Origin: JAKQHY01 sp034429475
GTDB lineage: Bacteria; Chloroflexota; Anaerolineae; B4-G1; SLSP01
Length of the DNA stretch: 49,200 nt
Direction of reading: 5' to 3'
Assembly: GCA_034429475.1 (NCBI GenBank)
Contig: DAOUGD010000087.1
Span: 1 to 49,200 of the forward strand
The notes under the pieces were generated by a model. The model made no database searches. It saw only the letters and a program-made list of their open reading frames with translations, and was not told the origin of the DNA. A program made the translations under genes and the position numbers. Shown one piece after another: positions 49,143-49,200 of the stretch (within the stretch, counting starts at the first letter, position 1; each line of letters opens with the position of its first letter).

Positions 49143-49200
49143 TGTCCGGCAACTGAGTACGGCCTAAAGGCCGGGGGTAAAAGAGATTTTTGTGGCGGGG
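49143..49200 (+). repeat. Left part of another structured repeat copy, cut by the window end
   Basis: GGCC-TAAA-GGCC (49160-49171) is followed by GGGGGTAAAAGAGATTTTTG and GGCGGGG, the order of the first and second hairpins of the MITE-like family. The TCTATCCGAAAA end is not seen. Confidence 0.5.

Overview
The window reads as a chromosomal segment of a GC-rich bacterium with a single cell envelope, most probably a member of Chloroflexota (Anaerolineae-like). The placement is inference. It rests on a long division/cell-wall cluster with MraZ boxes, a NurA plus HAS-barrel pair, Suf-type Fe-S assembly, a CbiM with a fused PDGLE domain, many intergenic inverted repeats built from 7-10 nt units, and no outer-membrane genes. 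No rRNA, tRNA, CRISPR array, phage gene or transposase was seen.

Layout. 1-6030: molybdenum/tungsten theme. A TupA-like tungstate/molybdate-binding lipoprotein (79-1368) is followed, after a methyltransferase, by a leftward type II (FecCD/BtuCD-like) ABC importer (2486-5785). Its binding protein carries the same extra CxxC-bearing domain as the TupA-like protein. The importer leader has a probable molybdenum-cofactor riboswitch with a terminator. 6030-12670 (leftward): nucleotidyltransferase, small Sm-like protein, PAC2-family protein, two tandem MITE-like elements, three response regulators without a kinase, a HAS-barrel protein and NurA. 12927-30678 (rightward): the dcw cluster mraZ-rsmH-ftsL-ftsI-murF-mraY-murD-ftsW-murG-cvpA-like-murC-(54 aa)-murB-ddl-ftsQ-ftsA-ftsZ. 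A strong promoter and a four-box MraZ operator precede it. murE is absent. 30834-38626 (rightward): Moco-sulfurase-like class V aminotransferase, ABC-F ATPase, Yip1-type membrane protein and sufCBD. 38659-39895: a TetR repressor, its membrane-protein partner and a double operator. 40040-40207: rpmG, a gene of 55 codons. 40301-43762 (leftward): nitroreductase-like protein, alpha/beta hydrolase and a ZnuBC-type importer. 43968-47410 (leftward): Fur-family regulator and the CbiM-CbiQ-CbiO cobalt/nickel importer, with a MITE-like element between cbiQ and cbiO. 47616-49042: PrsW-like membrane protease and a small membrane protein.

How the genes work together. The dcw genes make lipid II and the divisome. 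The other regions are rich in metal handling: Mo/W uptake, Zn/Mn uptake, Co/Ni uptake, Fe-S assembly, a Moco sulfurase-like enzyme and a Fur-family regulator. The most interesting candidate system is the riboswitch-controlled importer with its shared domain. The most striking non-coding features are the roughly 180 bp structured repeat (three full copies plus fragments, including both window ends) and the patterned short-unit hairpins between genes, one array of which lies inside murD.
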